Positions 43,333 to 51,389 of a stretch of DNA of 62,895 nt are shown piece after piece. Each line of letters begins with the position of its first letter. The stretch's first letter is position 1. Under the pieces are notes generated by a model, which was given only the letters and a program-made list of their open reading frames with translations, made no database searches and had not been told where the DNA came from. The stretch comes from Nitrospirota bacterium (GTDB taxonomy: Bacteria > Nitrospirota > Nitrospiria > JACQBZ01): the NCBI GenBank assembly GCA_016201865.1, contig JACQCA010000068.1, forward strand, positions 1 through 62,895, given 5' to 3'. The translations under genes and the position numbers were made by a program.

Positions 43333-44099
43333 ACCCCCCGCTCGGACGTTTCAACAAAGGCGGCCAATTCCTGCGCCTCCGGCGAATGCGATAATTCCTC
43401 CCGGATCTTTTGGACGGCCTCTTTCATCGAGAGCTTGGATCGAAATAAAATTTTGTAAGCCGTCTTAAGGGCGGTCATCTGATCGTCGCTGAATCCGTGT
43501 CGCTTCAGACCGATGGAATTCAAGCCGTACAGTTTCGCCCGATTCCCGACAGCCGACACAAACGGAGGGACGTCCTGCGGAACGGCGGAACAGCCGCCGA
43601 TGATCGCGTGCCGACCGATCCGGACGAACTGGTGCAGACCGGTCAGACCGCCGATGACGGCGTAATCCTGAACCGTGATATGACCCGCCAGCGTCGCCGC
43701 GTTTGCCAAGATGACGTGATCTCCGATCCGACAGTCATGGGCCACATGCACATAGGCCATTAAGAGATTATGATCGCCGACCTTCGTGACGCCGCCCCCC
43801 TGCTCCGTCCCGCGATTCACGGTCACGTATTCCCGGATCGTATTATGGTTTCCGATGACGACGTGCGACTTCTCTCCTTTGAATTTGAGATCCTGCGGAA
43901 TCGTCCCGATGGACGCAAACGGGAAAATGCGGCAGCCCTCGCCGATCTCGGTCCAGCCGTCGATCACCACGTGAGCCGCCACCTGCGTTTCTTTATGCAG
44001 CCGGACATGCTCGCCGATCACGGCATAGGGACCGACCTCCACGTCCTCGGCGATTCGGGCCTTCGGATGAATCACGGCGGTGGAATGAATTCGTGTCAC
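43323..44099 (-). CDS. lpxA: UDP-N-acetylglucosamine acyltransferase
   Basis: 258 residues with a left-handed beta-helix of hexapeptide repeats (AVIHPKARIAEDVEVGPYAV onward). The catalytic His lies in LMAYVHVAHDCRIGDH, followed by GGLTGLHQFVRIGRHAIIGG, and the C-terminal helices have LKRHGFS. It performs the first step of lipid A synthesis with 3-hydroxyacyl-ACP. Overlap with fabZ is 4 nt. Confidence 0.96.
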   Translation of the reverse strand: MTRIHSTAVIHPKARIAEDVEVGPYAVIGEHVRLHKETQVAAHVVIDGWTEIGEGCRIFPFASIGTIPQDLKFKGEKSHVVIGNHNTIREYVTVNRGTEQGGGVTKVGDHNLLMAYVHVAHDCRIGDHVILANAATLAGHITVQDYAVIGGLTGLHQFVRIGRHAIIGGCSAVPQDVPPFVSAVGNRAKLYGLNSIGLKRHGFSDDQMTALKTAYKILFRSKLSMKEAVQKIREELSHSPEAQELAAFVETSERGVCR

Positions 44100-44551
44100 C
44101 GGTCGTTCGCCCCTTCCTCGTCGCCGGCCAACATCGCCGTCAGATCCGCTTCGCAGACCAGCGTCTCCCCCACGTGGGCCGTCCCCCTCAGTTTCCAGTA
44201 AGGCGGGCGGCTCTGCGCCACCGTCAGTTCGAACCGAAGCTGATCGCCCGGCAGGACCGGCTTTCTGAACTTGGCCTTCTCGATCCCCAAAAAGTAGACC
44301 AGTTTTTTCTTGGGATCCTGGCTGGACTTAAAGGCCAACACGCCGCCGACCTGGGCCATCGCCTCGATGATCAGCACCCCCGGCATGATGGGCCGGTCCG
44401 GGAAATGTCCCTGGAAATAAGGCTCGTTGATCGAGACATTCTTGATGCCGACAATCCGTTTCCCGATTTCGATCTCTTCAATCCGATCCACGAGCAGAAA
44501 GGGATACCGGTGGGGCAGGATTTCCAGAATCTCACGTGCCTTGATCATCAT
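44096..44551 (-). CDS. fabZ: 3-hydroxyacyl-ACP dehydratase
   Basis: 151 residues, hot-dog fold. [13 protein letters not shown] holds the catalytic His, [23 protein letters not shown] holds the active-site Glu and helix. It dehydrates 3-hydroxyacyl-ACP for fatty acid synthesis, competing with LpxA and LpxD for the same pool, which explains the gene order lpxD-fabZ-lpxA. Overlaps of 4 nt join it on both sides. Confidence 0.96.
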   Translation of the reverse strand: MMIKAREILEILPHRYPFLLVDRIEEIEIGKRIVGIKNVSINEPYFQGHFPDRPIMPGVLIIEAMAQVGGVLAFKSSQDPKKKLVYFLGIEKAKFRKPVLPGDQLRFELTVAQSRPPYWKLRGTAHVGETLVCEADLTAMLAGDEEGANDR

Positions 44552-45603
44552 GCGCTCCGCTTTTTGGGTCGGCCGCCTTGCTGTTGTTCAAGCCGTTTAA
44601 GTGTTGTCTCCAATTCCTTAATCCGTTTCCGAAGTTCCGGAAGATGGGCGAACACGGCCTGCGCCTCCAGCCACCGCCGGTGCGGCAACGCCGGGTAGCC
44701 GGACACGACTTGATTGGGCGCGACATCTTTGGTCACGCCGGTTCTCCCCCCCGCGATGACGTTGTCTCCGATCGTGAGATGTCCGGCGACCCCCGTTTGC
44801 CCGGCGAGGGTCACATGATTCCCGATCATCGCGCTTCCCGAAATGCCCACCTGCGACACGAGCAGGCAATCCTCCCCGATGGTGACGTTATGCGCGATCT
44901 GGACCAGGTTGTCGATCTTGGTTCCGCGTTGGATCACGGTTTTTCCCATCGCGGCCCGATCCACCGCGACATTGGCCCCGATCTCGACGTCGTCCTCGAT
45001 CACGACGGTTCCGATCTGCGGGATCTTATGATGCCGGCCCTTGTGCGCGGCAAAACCGAAACCGTCGCTCCCGATCACCGTGCCGCTGTGGATGATCACC
45101 CGTTTGCCAACGACGATCTTTTCCCGGATGCTGACATTGGAATGGATCACGGAATCATCGCCGATTCGCGTTTCTTCTCCGATGTAAACACCGGGATACA
45201 ACGTGACGCGCTCTCCGATCACGGCCCGATCTCCGACGGCGACGAACGGATGGATCGAGAGATCGCTTCCCAGATTGACGTCCTTCCCGATGCAGGCCAG
45301 CGGGCTGATCCCGATCGCTTGATACGGTTTCTCGACCAAGCAGGCGAGTATTCGTGAAAAGGCATAATACGGATTCTCAACAACGATCTGCGCGCAGTGC
45401 GCCTCGGGGGCCGGTTTGGACAGAATCACGGCCGAGGCCTTCGTCTCCCGCAGCAAGGGCGCATATTTGGCATTCGCCAGAAACGTGACTTCGCCCGCGC
45501 CGGCCTCCTGGAGACCGGCCGCCCCGCGGATCAAGATCGACGGATCACCGATGAGACGGCCCTCCACTTCTTCCACCAGTTTCTGTAAGGTAACCGGATT
45601 CAT
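44548..45603 (-). CDS. lpxD: UDP-3-O-(3-hydroxyacyl)glucosamine N-acyltransferase
   Basis: 351 residues. An N-terminal nucleotide-binding domain (FLANAKYAPLLRETKASAVIL) is followed by a long hexapeptide beta-helix with GSDGFGFAAHKGRHHKIPQIG (catalytic His region) and IAHNVTIGEDCLLVSQVGISGSA. A C-terminal helix LKRLEQQQ closes it. It adds the N-linked acyl chain to UDP-GlcN. It lies directly downstream of skp, as in many Gram-negatives. Confidence 0.96.
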   Translation of the reverse strand: MNPVTLQKLVEEVEGRLIGDPSILIRGAAGLQEAGAGEVTFLANAKYAPLLRETKASAVILSKPAPEAHCAQIVVENPYYAFSRILACLVEKPYQAIGISPLACIGKDVNLGSDLSIHPFVAVGDRAVIGERVTLYPGVYIGEETRIGDDSVIHSNVSIREKIVVGKRVIIHSGTVIGSDGFGFAAHKGRHHKIPQIGTVVIEDDVEIGANVAVDRAAMGKTVIQRGTKIDNLVQIAHNVTIGEDCLLVSQVGISGSAMIGNHVTLAGQTGVAGHLTIGDNVIAGGRTGVTKDVAPNQVVSGYPALPHRRWLEAQAVFAHLPELRKRIKELETTLKRLEQQQGGRPKKRSA

Positions 45604-45623
45604 TGATCGGCGAAGCCTCGTCG

Positions 45624-46157
45624 CTATGGAAACGCTTTTTCAAACTCCTTGACCACCTCATCCGTCAGATCCAGAGACTCCTTGGCGTAAAGCAACACGC
45701 CGCCCTCCGCGTTTTTATCGATGATGAAGGTGTAGCCGTTTCGTTCCGCCACTTTTTTCACGATTCCCTCGAGATCCTTGTTGAACCGCTCCAAGACCTC
45801 TTTCTTTTTGACCTGAACCTCCTTGTTCATATCGCCGGCCCGTTTCTGGTAGTCGATGACCTTGCGCTGCAGCGCATCCTCTTTCTCCCGACGCGCATCC
45901 GCGCTCAGCACGGCGGCCTGACGGGCCAGATCGTCCTGAAGTTGTTTAATCTCGGATTCATCCAGGTCAATGATCTTCTGACGACTCTTGACAAACTCCT
46001 CCATGCTCTCCTTGGACTTTTTCCCGGCTCTGGTATTATCCAGGATTTTTTGGGCATCCACGTAGCCGATTTTCAACGACTCAGCCGACTGGACAGAAGG
46101 AGCGGCCAGAAACATCCCAAACAAGATTGTTCCTACCACTCCCATACGTTTCCACAT
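45624..46157 (-). CDS. skp: Periplasmic OmpH/Skp-family chaperone
   Basis: 177 residues: signal peptide to about residue 24 (GVVGTILFGMFLAAPSVQSAES), then LKIGYVDAQKILDNTRAGKK and a long charged coiled coil (about 40-135), ending in a small beta part with VAERNGYTFIIDKNAEGGVLLYA. Skp holds outer-membrane proteins for BamA, whose gene is 26 nt upstream. A ribosome site AGGAGAG precedes the ATG. Confidence 0.92.
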   Translation of the reverse strand: MWKRMGVVGTILFGMFLAAPSVQSAESLKIGYVDAQKILDNTRAGKKSKESMEEFVKSRQKIIDLDESEIKQLQDDLARQAAVLSADARREKEDALQRKVIDYQKRAGDMNKEVQVKKKEVLERFNKDLEGIVKKVAERNGYTFIIDKNAEGGVLLYAKESLDLTDEVVKEFEKAFP

Positions 46158-46183
46158 ATTTTTCTCTCCTTTCCGATTCAGTC

Positions 46184-48547
46184 TCAGAATAACGTTCCGA
46201 TGGTAAAATCCACATTGCTGGCCCGCTCGCCATCCTTGTGTCTCAGATTATATCCCCACTCCAAGCGTAACGGCCCGATGGGCGAGATCCAACGGATTCC
46301 CATCCCGGTGCCGTATCGCAATTCGTTCAACCGGATCTGCTCACGATCGTCAAACGCCTTTCCGGCATCGAAAAAGAAAACACCTTTGATCTTGGCCTCC
46401 GGTACGAGGGGCACTAAATATTCGGCATTCAAGATGAGCTCTTTGTTCCCACCGATGATCTCGTTGTTCGAATCGACCGGCCCGGCCGTCCCGAATTTAA
46501 AACCGCGCACCGTATTGATGCCGCCCACGTAAAAACGCTCTCCGATGGGCAGATCCGTTCCGGCGACTCCATGGGCATAGCCCAAACGGCCATGCAGTGA
46601 GAAAACGGTATCCCAGTACAGCGGGAAAAACCGGCTTGCATCCAAGATCGTCTTGACAAAGTTGTTGTCCCCGCCCAGAACGGTGCCCGCGTACTCCACC
46701 GTGAGCGCCGTGCGCACGCCTTCCTTCGGATCGAAATAAAAGTCCCGCGTGTCGCGCGCGATCGTGGCGGACAGACTGCTGGTCACCGTCTTATTTCCCC
46801 GATCCTGAATCTGGCCCTGAATGAGCCGGGGCGCGGTCACGGCATTCACACCGAAAAGATCCAAGGTCTCCAAGGTATAACTCAGGCTTCCGCTGACGTA
46901 TTCCGAGAAGGATTTTCCCAAGACCAGGTCTCCTCCGATTCGTCTTTCCTTATACGAGTTAAAATCCCGTGTTTGGTTGAAAAGATCCACCGTTCCCGAC
47001 ACCGGATGGTCCAATAGATAGGGCTCGCGAAACGTCAGGCTGTAGGTGTTCCGCCGTTTTCCGAATTCGGCCCGACCGCGAAGCAGTTCTCCACGGCCGA
47101 AAAGATTGCCTTGGGTGATATCGGCCATGCCCACCAGGCGATCCACGGAACTGTACCCGCCGCCGACGCTGAAGGCCCCGGTCGATTTCTCCTTGACCCG
47201 AACCTGCAGATCCACCGCATCCGACCCGACCCGCTCCGGAACAATCTCGACCGAGTCAAAAAAATTCAGGTTGTTGATGCGTTGGAAACTGCGGCGCAAT
47301 AGTTTCGTATTCACCAACTCCTGTTCGTTCAATCGGACTTCCCGACGGATCACCTTGTCGCGGGTCTTGTCGTTTCCGGCGATCGTGATCTGATGCACCC
47401 GCATGGGATTGTCTTCGGTGATATCCAAGACCAGATCCACCGTCTTCGTCGCCGGATCCGACGTGTATTGCGGAATGATCGCGGCATAAAGATACCCCTT
47501 TTCGCCGTACAGATCATGGATGGCCGCCACCCCCTGACGCAAGACGTTTCTTTGAAAAAGATCTCCCTCCTTCAGTTTCAAGGCCTCGCGCAAGGCAGCC
47601 GTTGAAAAGACCCGGTGCCCTTTCACCGTAATGGTTCGAAACCGAAACTGATCCCCTTCGATCAATGGAAACGTCAGGGTCGCACGGACCGCATGGAATT
47701 CATAAGGATAATCGATCTCTCCATGCAAGATCGGATAAGGAACGACGGTTTGACCCCGATCCTCTTTGAACTGAACCATCGGCGTGCCCACCTGCACCTG
47801 CAGGTAGCCGTTGTTCAGATAGTAATCCTTCAGTTTATCGACGTCCTCATTCAGCGCTTCCTTCTTATAATAACCGGTATTGGTCAACCAAGAGGTCAAC
47901 ACCGAATATTCTTGGGTATCGATGTTTTTCCGAAGCGTCTTCGGTTCAAAGGCCTTGCTGCCGTCAAACCGGATTTTTTTGACCGTCGCCTTTGCGCCTT
48001 CTTTAATGTAAAACGTCACGGCCACCTTGTCTCCGAGCATTTTAAGAACGGGGACGACCGTCGTATTATAATAGCCCTCTTCATCATAATACTGCCGCAA
48101 ACGCTCCGCATTTTCCTTGACCTGCACGTCGTCGAGGAAACCCTGCGGCTTGATCGTGATCTTTTCCTTTAACTTATCCGTAAGGATTTCGACGTTCCCG
48201 ACAAAATTCGTCTCGATCACGAAAGGCCGTTCCGTCACGTGATAGATGAGCCTCAGGCCCCCCTCCACCGGCTCCGAATCCACCCGGACATCCAAAAAAA
48301 AACCCAACTGGTACAGCGATTGAATGTCGTCCCGGATGAGATCCGCGGAAAAGGGACCGCCTTCCTTTGTTTTTATTCGAGCTCGAATGGTGGACGATTC
48401 GATCCGACTGTTTCCGCGGATCTCGATCGACACAATCGCCTCCGCGCCTTTCCTCTCTTCAACCCCTCCGAACGATTCTTGATCCAGGTAACTGCTGCAA
48501 CTCAAGATGAAGATCAAGACGACGAGCGGCATTCCTTGCCTGAGCAT
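46184..48547 (-). CDS. bamA: Outer membrane assembly factor BamA
   Basis: 787 residues. After a short hydrophobic N-terminus (LVVLIFILSCSSYLDQ; Cys residues there hint at a lipobox-like start) come five POTRA domains (about 37-435). The C-terminal Omp85 barrel follows: FSVGGGYSSVDRLVGMADITQGNLFGRG, YVGGINTVRGF (the conserved VRGF/Y lid-lock motif), FFDAGKAF, and a final strand ending in Phe. BamA inserts outer-membrane beta-barrels. It is the first gene of the lipid A operon and has a perfect -10 TATAAT 40 nt upstream. Confidence 0.94.
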   Translation of the reverse strand: MLRQGMPLVVLIFILSCSSYLDQESFGGVEERKGAEAIVSIEIRGNSRIESSTIRARIKTKEGGPFSADLIRDDIQSLYQLGFFLDVRVDSEPVEGGLRLIYHVTERPFVIETNFVGNVEILTDKLKEKITIKPQGFLDDVQVKENAERLRQYYDEEGYYNTTVVPVLKMLGDKVAVTFYIKEGAKATVKKIRFDGSKAFEPKTLRKNIDTQEYSVLTSWLTNTGYYKKEALNEDVDKLKDYYLNNGYLQVQVGTPMVQFKEDRGQTVVPYPILHGEIDYPYEFHAVRATLTFPLIEGDQFRFRTITVKGHRVFSTAALREALKLKEGDLFQRNVLRQGVAAIHDLYGEKGYLYAAIIPQYTSDPATKTVDLVLDITEDNPMRVHQITIAGNDKTRDKVIRREVRLNEQELVNTKLLRRSFQRINNLNFFDSVEIVPERVGSDAVDLQVRVKEKSTGAFSVGGGYSSVDRLVGMADITQGNLFGRGELLRGRAEFGKRRNTYSLTFREPYLLDHPVSGTVDLFNQTRDFNSYKERRIGGDLVLGKSFSEYVSGSLSYTLETLDLFGVNAVTAPRLIQGQIQDRGNKTVTSSLSATIARDTRDFYFDPKEGVRTALTVEYAGTVLGGDNNFVKTILDASRFFPLYWDTVFSLHGRLGYAHGVAGTDLPIGERFYVGGINTVRGFKFGTAGPVDSNNEIIGGNKELILNAEYLVPLVPEAKIKGVFFFDAGKAFDDREQIRLNELRYGTGMGIRWISPIGPLRLEWGYNLRHKDGERASNVDFTIGTLF

Positions 48548-48586
48548 TCGTCCGACAAACCTTTCGCTTTCGTCGTTTACAATACG

Positions 48587-48592
48587 ATTATA
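48587..48592 (-). promoter_or_regulatory. -10 box (TATAAT) before bamA
   Basis: TATAAT on the minus strand in a very AT-rich stretch (48570-48645), about 40 nt before the bamA ATG. No convincing TTGACA was found at 16-18 nt. If real, it could start the 26-kb envelope operon. Confidence 0.45.
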
Positions 48593-48651
48593 AATTTTTT
48601 CATTCTAACATCTTACTAACTAATTGTAAATAAAAAAACTTTTACTTCTCG

Positions 48652-48666
48652 TGGGGTGTCGCACCC
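48652..48666 (-). terminator. Weak hairpin after the SUMF1-fold gene
   Basis: GGGGTG-TCG-CACCCC, a 6-bp stem. On the minus strand a T7 run follows about 13 nt later rather than at once, so termination efficiency is doubtful. The remaining 48548-48715 gap holds only the AT-rich bamA promoter region. Confidence 0.3.
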
Positions 48667-48715
48667 CCGTCCAACCCTCGCCGACCGTCCTCGAATGGAA
48701 AAGATCGACCGACGC

Positions 48716-49573
48716 CTATATCGACTTGGCGCACCGAAAACCCGTATCGGGAAACCGATCCAACGGATCCGCAAACAAACGGTGGGCCGCCCGGTAGAAG
48801 AGGCTCATGGCGTAATGCCCTCCTCCGCCTCCCCAACTTCCGCCTCGGATAACCTTCAGCCGTTCTCCGAATAGAGGACCGGTTTGAGAATTGCCCGGAT
48901 AAGGCTTGTACCAGTCCTCCACCCATTCTCCGACGTTCCCGATCAGATCATAGATCCCGTAAGGGCTTTTCCCCGATTCAAAGCGGCCGACCGGCAGTGT
49001 GTCGTTGATCTCCGAATCACCCGTGTTGGCGCGTCCCGCTTCATAGGTATTCCCCCACGGGTATTCCAATCCATTCGGCCCTCGCGCCGCTTTTTCCCAT
49101 TCGGTCTCGGTCGGCAACCGCTTCCCGGCCCATCGGCAGTATTGCAGCGCATCGTACCAGCTGACGAAGGTCACAGGATGGTTTTCCCGCCTCGGAGGTA
49201 TCGCCCCGTTTTTCCAGACCGGCGGGAATCGGTAACCGGTTTGATCCGTAAAGACTTTGTACTGCGCCTGGGTCACCTCAAAGCGATCCATATAAAACGT
49301 GGAGAGAGATATTTCCTTTTGGGGGTGCTCGTCCTGGTACAGCGGCCGGATCATCCCTAATTGGACACCCACCCCCCCGGTATCCACCTTATCGCTCCCC
49401 ATAATAAAAGTTCCGGCCGGGATCACCGCCATTCCCTCCGGAACCGACGGATGGGAACAGCCCCAAAACACGAAACCCCACAACAGCAGGCCGTAACGGA
49501 GATATCTCTTCAATCGAATTCCGTTAATCCCGAATCTCCAAGCCTTGATCCGCAAAACTGACATAGTTTCCAT
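48716..49573 (-). CDS. SUMF1/FGE-fold lipoprotein
   Basis: 285 residues. An N-terminal stretch YGLLLWGFVFWGCS looks like a lipoprotein signal with Cys near residue 39. The rest is a formylglycine-generating-enzyme-like domain: VIPAGTFIMGS, FYMDRFEVTQAQYKVF, PVTFVSWYDALQYCRWAGKRLPTETEWEKAARG, NVGEWVEDWY, VIRGGSW and TGFRCAK at the end. The two copper-binding cysteines of true FGE are not seen in the segment after GGSW (YAMSLFYRAAHR), so it is unlikely to make formylglycine. ATG 49573 overlaps radC by 50 nt; TTG 49510, just after the radC stop, is an alternative start. Confidence 0.8.
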   Translation of the reverse strand: METMSVLRIKAWRFGINGIRLKRYLRYGLLLWGFVFWGCSHPSVPEGMAVIPAGTFIMGSDKVDTGGVGVQLGMIRPLYQDEHPQKEISLSTFYMDRFEVTQAQYKVFTDQTGYRFPPVWKNGAIPPRRENHPVTFVSWYDALQYCRWAGKRLPTETEWEKAARGPNGLEYPWGNTYEAGRANTGDSEINDTLPVGRFESGKSPYGIYDLIGNVGEWVEDWYKPYPGNSQTGPLFGERLKVIRGGSWGGGGGHYAMSLFYRAAHRLFADPLDRFPDTGFRCAKSI

Positions 49574-50234
49574 CCCCGATCACGATATGGTCCAACACCT
49601 TGATCCCCATGACCCGTCCGGCCTTAACAAGACGCCGGGTCAACTCACGATCCTCCGGACTGGGCGATGGATCGCCGCTCGGGTGATTGTGCAAAAGGAT
49701 CACGGCGGATGCGGATTCCCGAACGGCCGGTTTAAACACCTCGCGCGGATGGACGATATTCAGCGAAAGGCTCCCGGTGGATATCGTTATATCCTTCAGC
49801 AACCGGTTCTTCGCATCGAACAGCAAGAGCATAAAGACCTCTTTTTTCATATCCCGTAGCAGCGGATGATAATGATGATAGATATCACGGCTGGAAAGAG
49901 CGCGGAATTCCTTACGGAGCGGCTGGGCCAATGACCTGCGTCCCAATTCAAGCGCAGCCGAGATCTGAGCGGCCTTCGCCGGACCGATCCCGCTGACCGA
50001 ACACAGCTCGGAGATACTCAAATGCTTTAATGCCGCCAAGCCTCCGAATTGTCGAAGGAGCTGATAACCGATCTCAACCGCACTGCTCTTCTTTCGACCC
50101 GTCCTGAGCAGAATCGCCAGAAGTTGGGCGTCGGTAAGCGTTTCGGGCCCTGAACGGATCAGGCGCTCCCGCGGACGTTCGGCCTCCGGCCAGCCTTTGA
50201 TCCCCTTCACGGCTTTTGTCTCGGATGATTCCAT
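49524..50234 (-). CDS. radC: RadC-family JAB domain protein
   Basis: 236 residues. An N-terminal UPF0758 helix-hairpin-helix region (LLAILLRTGRKKSSAVEIG, SGIGPAKAAQISAALELG) is followed by a JAB metalloprotease-like domain with HNHPSGDPSPSPEDRELT, the zinc motif H-x-H-P...S-x-x-D. Despite its name, RadC has no confirmed repair role; the JAB fold suggests a peptidase. Length and motifs are normal. It begins opposite the sigma-54-driven zinc-ribbon gene. Confidence 0.92.
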   Translation of the reverse strand: MESSETKAVKGIKGWPEAERPRERLIRSGPETLTDAQLLAILLRTGRKKSSAVEIGYQLLRQFGGLAALKHLSISELCSVSGIGPAKAAQISAALELGRRSLAQPLRKEFRALSSRDIYHHYHPLLRDMKKEVFMLLLFDAKNRLLKDITISTGSLSLNIVHPREVFKPAVRESASAVILLHNHPSGDPSPSPEDRELTRRLVKAGRVMGIKVLDHIVIGDGNYVSFADQGLEIRD

Positions 50235-50265
50235 AGGGTCTCTCCAATGATTTATGTAGTCTGTT

Positions 50266-50341
50266 ACTTACAAGACTTACAAAATTTGGCATACCTTAAA
50301 GGATTCAAGGCCGTTTTGTTTCCGGATCATTTACAAGTAAA
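50266..50341. promoter_or_regulatory. Repeated TTACAA motifs, possible activator sites
   Basis: ACTTACAAG (50266-50274) and ACTTACAAA (50275-50283) are in direct tandem, and TTTACAAGTAAA (50330-50341) is an imperfect inverted repeat of the same words. They lie about 45-110 nt upstream of a sigma-54 promoter, where enhancer-binding activators bind. No specific regulator can be named. Confidence 0.35.
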
Positions 50342-50377
50342 ACCATCATTTCAATAGGTTAAGCGCTACGTTCAAAA

Positions 50378-50393
50378 TGGCACACTGCTTGCA
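50378..50393 (+). promoter_or_regulatory. Sigma-54 (RpoN) promoter
   Basis: TGGCAC-N5-TTGCA: TGGCAC at 50378-50383 and TTGCA at 50389-50393. The GG and GC doublets are 10 nt apart, exactly the -24/-12 spacing. A transcript starting near 50404 would have a leader of about 35 nt carrying a strong AAGGAGG site before ATG 50439. Confidence 0.8.
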
Positions 50394-50438
50394 ATCATAT
50401 ATGGGCGAGACTTTCACCGCGCAAGGAGGGCGACTCCA

Positions 50439-50630
50439 ATGAAATGTCCAAAATGCAAGGGGCTGATGTTCATCGAACGGTTTGCCGATTATTTCCTGAC
50501 CTTTCACGCATGGAGATGTGTCAACTGCGGCGCGATCATGGATCAGACGATCCTGGCCAACCGGGCCAAGGGTGCCGAGATGGAGCTGATGCTTCAAACG
50601 GTGTCCACTGAAGAACACTACGAAGACTAA
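50439..50630 (+). CDS. Small double-CxxC zinc-ribbon protein under sigma-54 control
   Basis: 63 residues. MKCPKCKGLMFIERFADYF and WRCVNCGAIMDQTI give two Cys-x2-Cys knuckles (Cys3/Cys6 and Cys32/Cys35) separated by 25 residues, a zinc ribbon. A short charged tail (ANRAKGAEMELML) follows. The family is not recognised. It is monocistronic, with its own RpoN promoter, a near-perfect ribosome site (AAGGAGG, 9 nt spacing) and an immediate strong terminator, so it is built for high, tightly switched expression. A role as a regulator or adaptor in stress or nitrogen response is possible but not shown. Confidence 0.85.
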   Translation: MKCPKCKGLMFIERFADYFLTFHAWRCVNCGAIMDQTILANRAKGAEMELMLQTVSTEEHYED

Positions 50631-50639
50631 TTTTTCTGT

Positions 50640-50674
50640 AAACGGGTTTTCCGCCCTGGGCGGAAAACCCGTTT
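50640..50674 (+). terminator. Rho-independent terminator of the zinc-ribbon gene
   Basis: A 15-17 bp nearly perfect hairpin: AAACGGGTTTTCCGCCC (50640-50656) pairs with 50658-50674, followed by TGTTGT. The A/T parts of the stem allow it to work in both directions, also serving the lipoprotein gene that ends at 50720 on the other strand. Confidence 0.85.
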
Positions 50675-50719
50675 TGTTGTCGAACGGTTATTCGACGTCA
50701 TTCCCACCCTTCCCATCTT

Positions 50720-51334
50720 TTATGACCCTCCGCAACTGAAGGTAAATCGAAATTCACGATTTTGGTCCTCCCCCGCGATACGAATCCCCTGTAAGCTCAG
50801 CAAAACCTGCCGGCACTTATCCGGCGGGATTTTCTGGAACAGGAGCATTCCGTTTTCAGATCCTCCGGATGATATCTCACTGTTCTTGAGCCGCAACCCC
50901 CGTATTTTTTCCATTTCCTCTCTGGCCTGCGCAAGCGACTTGAGAATGGGAAATGTTATTTCACCCGACGTCCCTTTCGACCGGTAATAATCCAGACTCT
51001 CTTCAACCGATAGGACCCGATAAGGCATCCGGTCGTCGTCCAAAAGCAGTGCGTCTTGACCATCAACCGACACGGCATGCGATGTTTGATTCCGAATCGT
51101 CACTTCAAACGCCGTGTAATAGACCGACAGATCGATGCCGAGCCGCTCCCGCTCCGGGTTCCGGATTCCGGACGTCTCGACCGGCTTGATTTCAACGATC
51201 ACCTGGTTTGACCCGGCGGAAGAATCCATCTCGGGCGCGATGGGACTTAGATAGGGCGCCCGATTTGCGCAGGAGAATTGGAGAAGAACGAGGACTAAAA
51301 CCCAATAACTGCGCTGGCGAAATGAAAAGAACAT
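50720..51334 (-). CDS. Predicted lipoprotein of unknown function
   Basis: 204 residues. WVLVLVLLQFSC is a lipoprotein signal with Cys at about 23. The mature part contains a predicted beta-rich segment (VYYTAFEVTIRNQTSHAVSVDG) typical of small periplasmic or outer-membrane-anchored beta domains, then a helical region (SLAQAREEMEKIRGLRLKN) and a Cys near the C-terminus. I do not recognise the family. It has a strong Shine-Dalgarno (AGGAGG) and a full consensus sigma-70 promoter, so it should be well expressed. It stands alone between the zinc-ribbon gene and a GT1 gene. Confidence 0.8.
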   Translation of the reverse strand: MFFSFRQRSYWVLVLVLLQFSCANRAPYLSPIAPEMDSSAGSNQVIVEIKPVETSGIRNPERERLGIDLSVYYTAFEVTIRNQTSHAVSVDGQDALLLDDDRMPYRVLSVEESLDYYRSKGTSGEITFPILKSLAQAREEMEKIRGLRLKNSEISSGGSENGMLLFQKIPPDKCRQVLLSLQGIRIAGEDQNREFRFTFSCGGS

Positions 51335-51360
51335 TAGATCCTCCTGTATGAGATGCCGTC

Positions 51361-51389
51361 ATTATAATAAATATAGGAGAACGTGTCAA
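51361..51389 (-). promoter_or_regulatory. Consensus sigma-70 promoter for the lipoprotein gene
   Basis: TTGACA (51384-51389), 17 nt, TATAAT (51361-51366) on the minus strand, with no mismatch to consensus. It overlaps the last codon of the upstream GT1 gene by 4 nt. The expected transcript starts about 20 nt before the AGGAGG ribosome site. Confidence 0.85.

Noticed and set aside
16687-49573. FGE-like protein (48716) as activator of the two sulfatase-like enzymes
   Set aside because: The sulfatase-like proteins have Thr at the nucleophile place, and the FGE-like protein lacks the copper cysteines.
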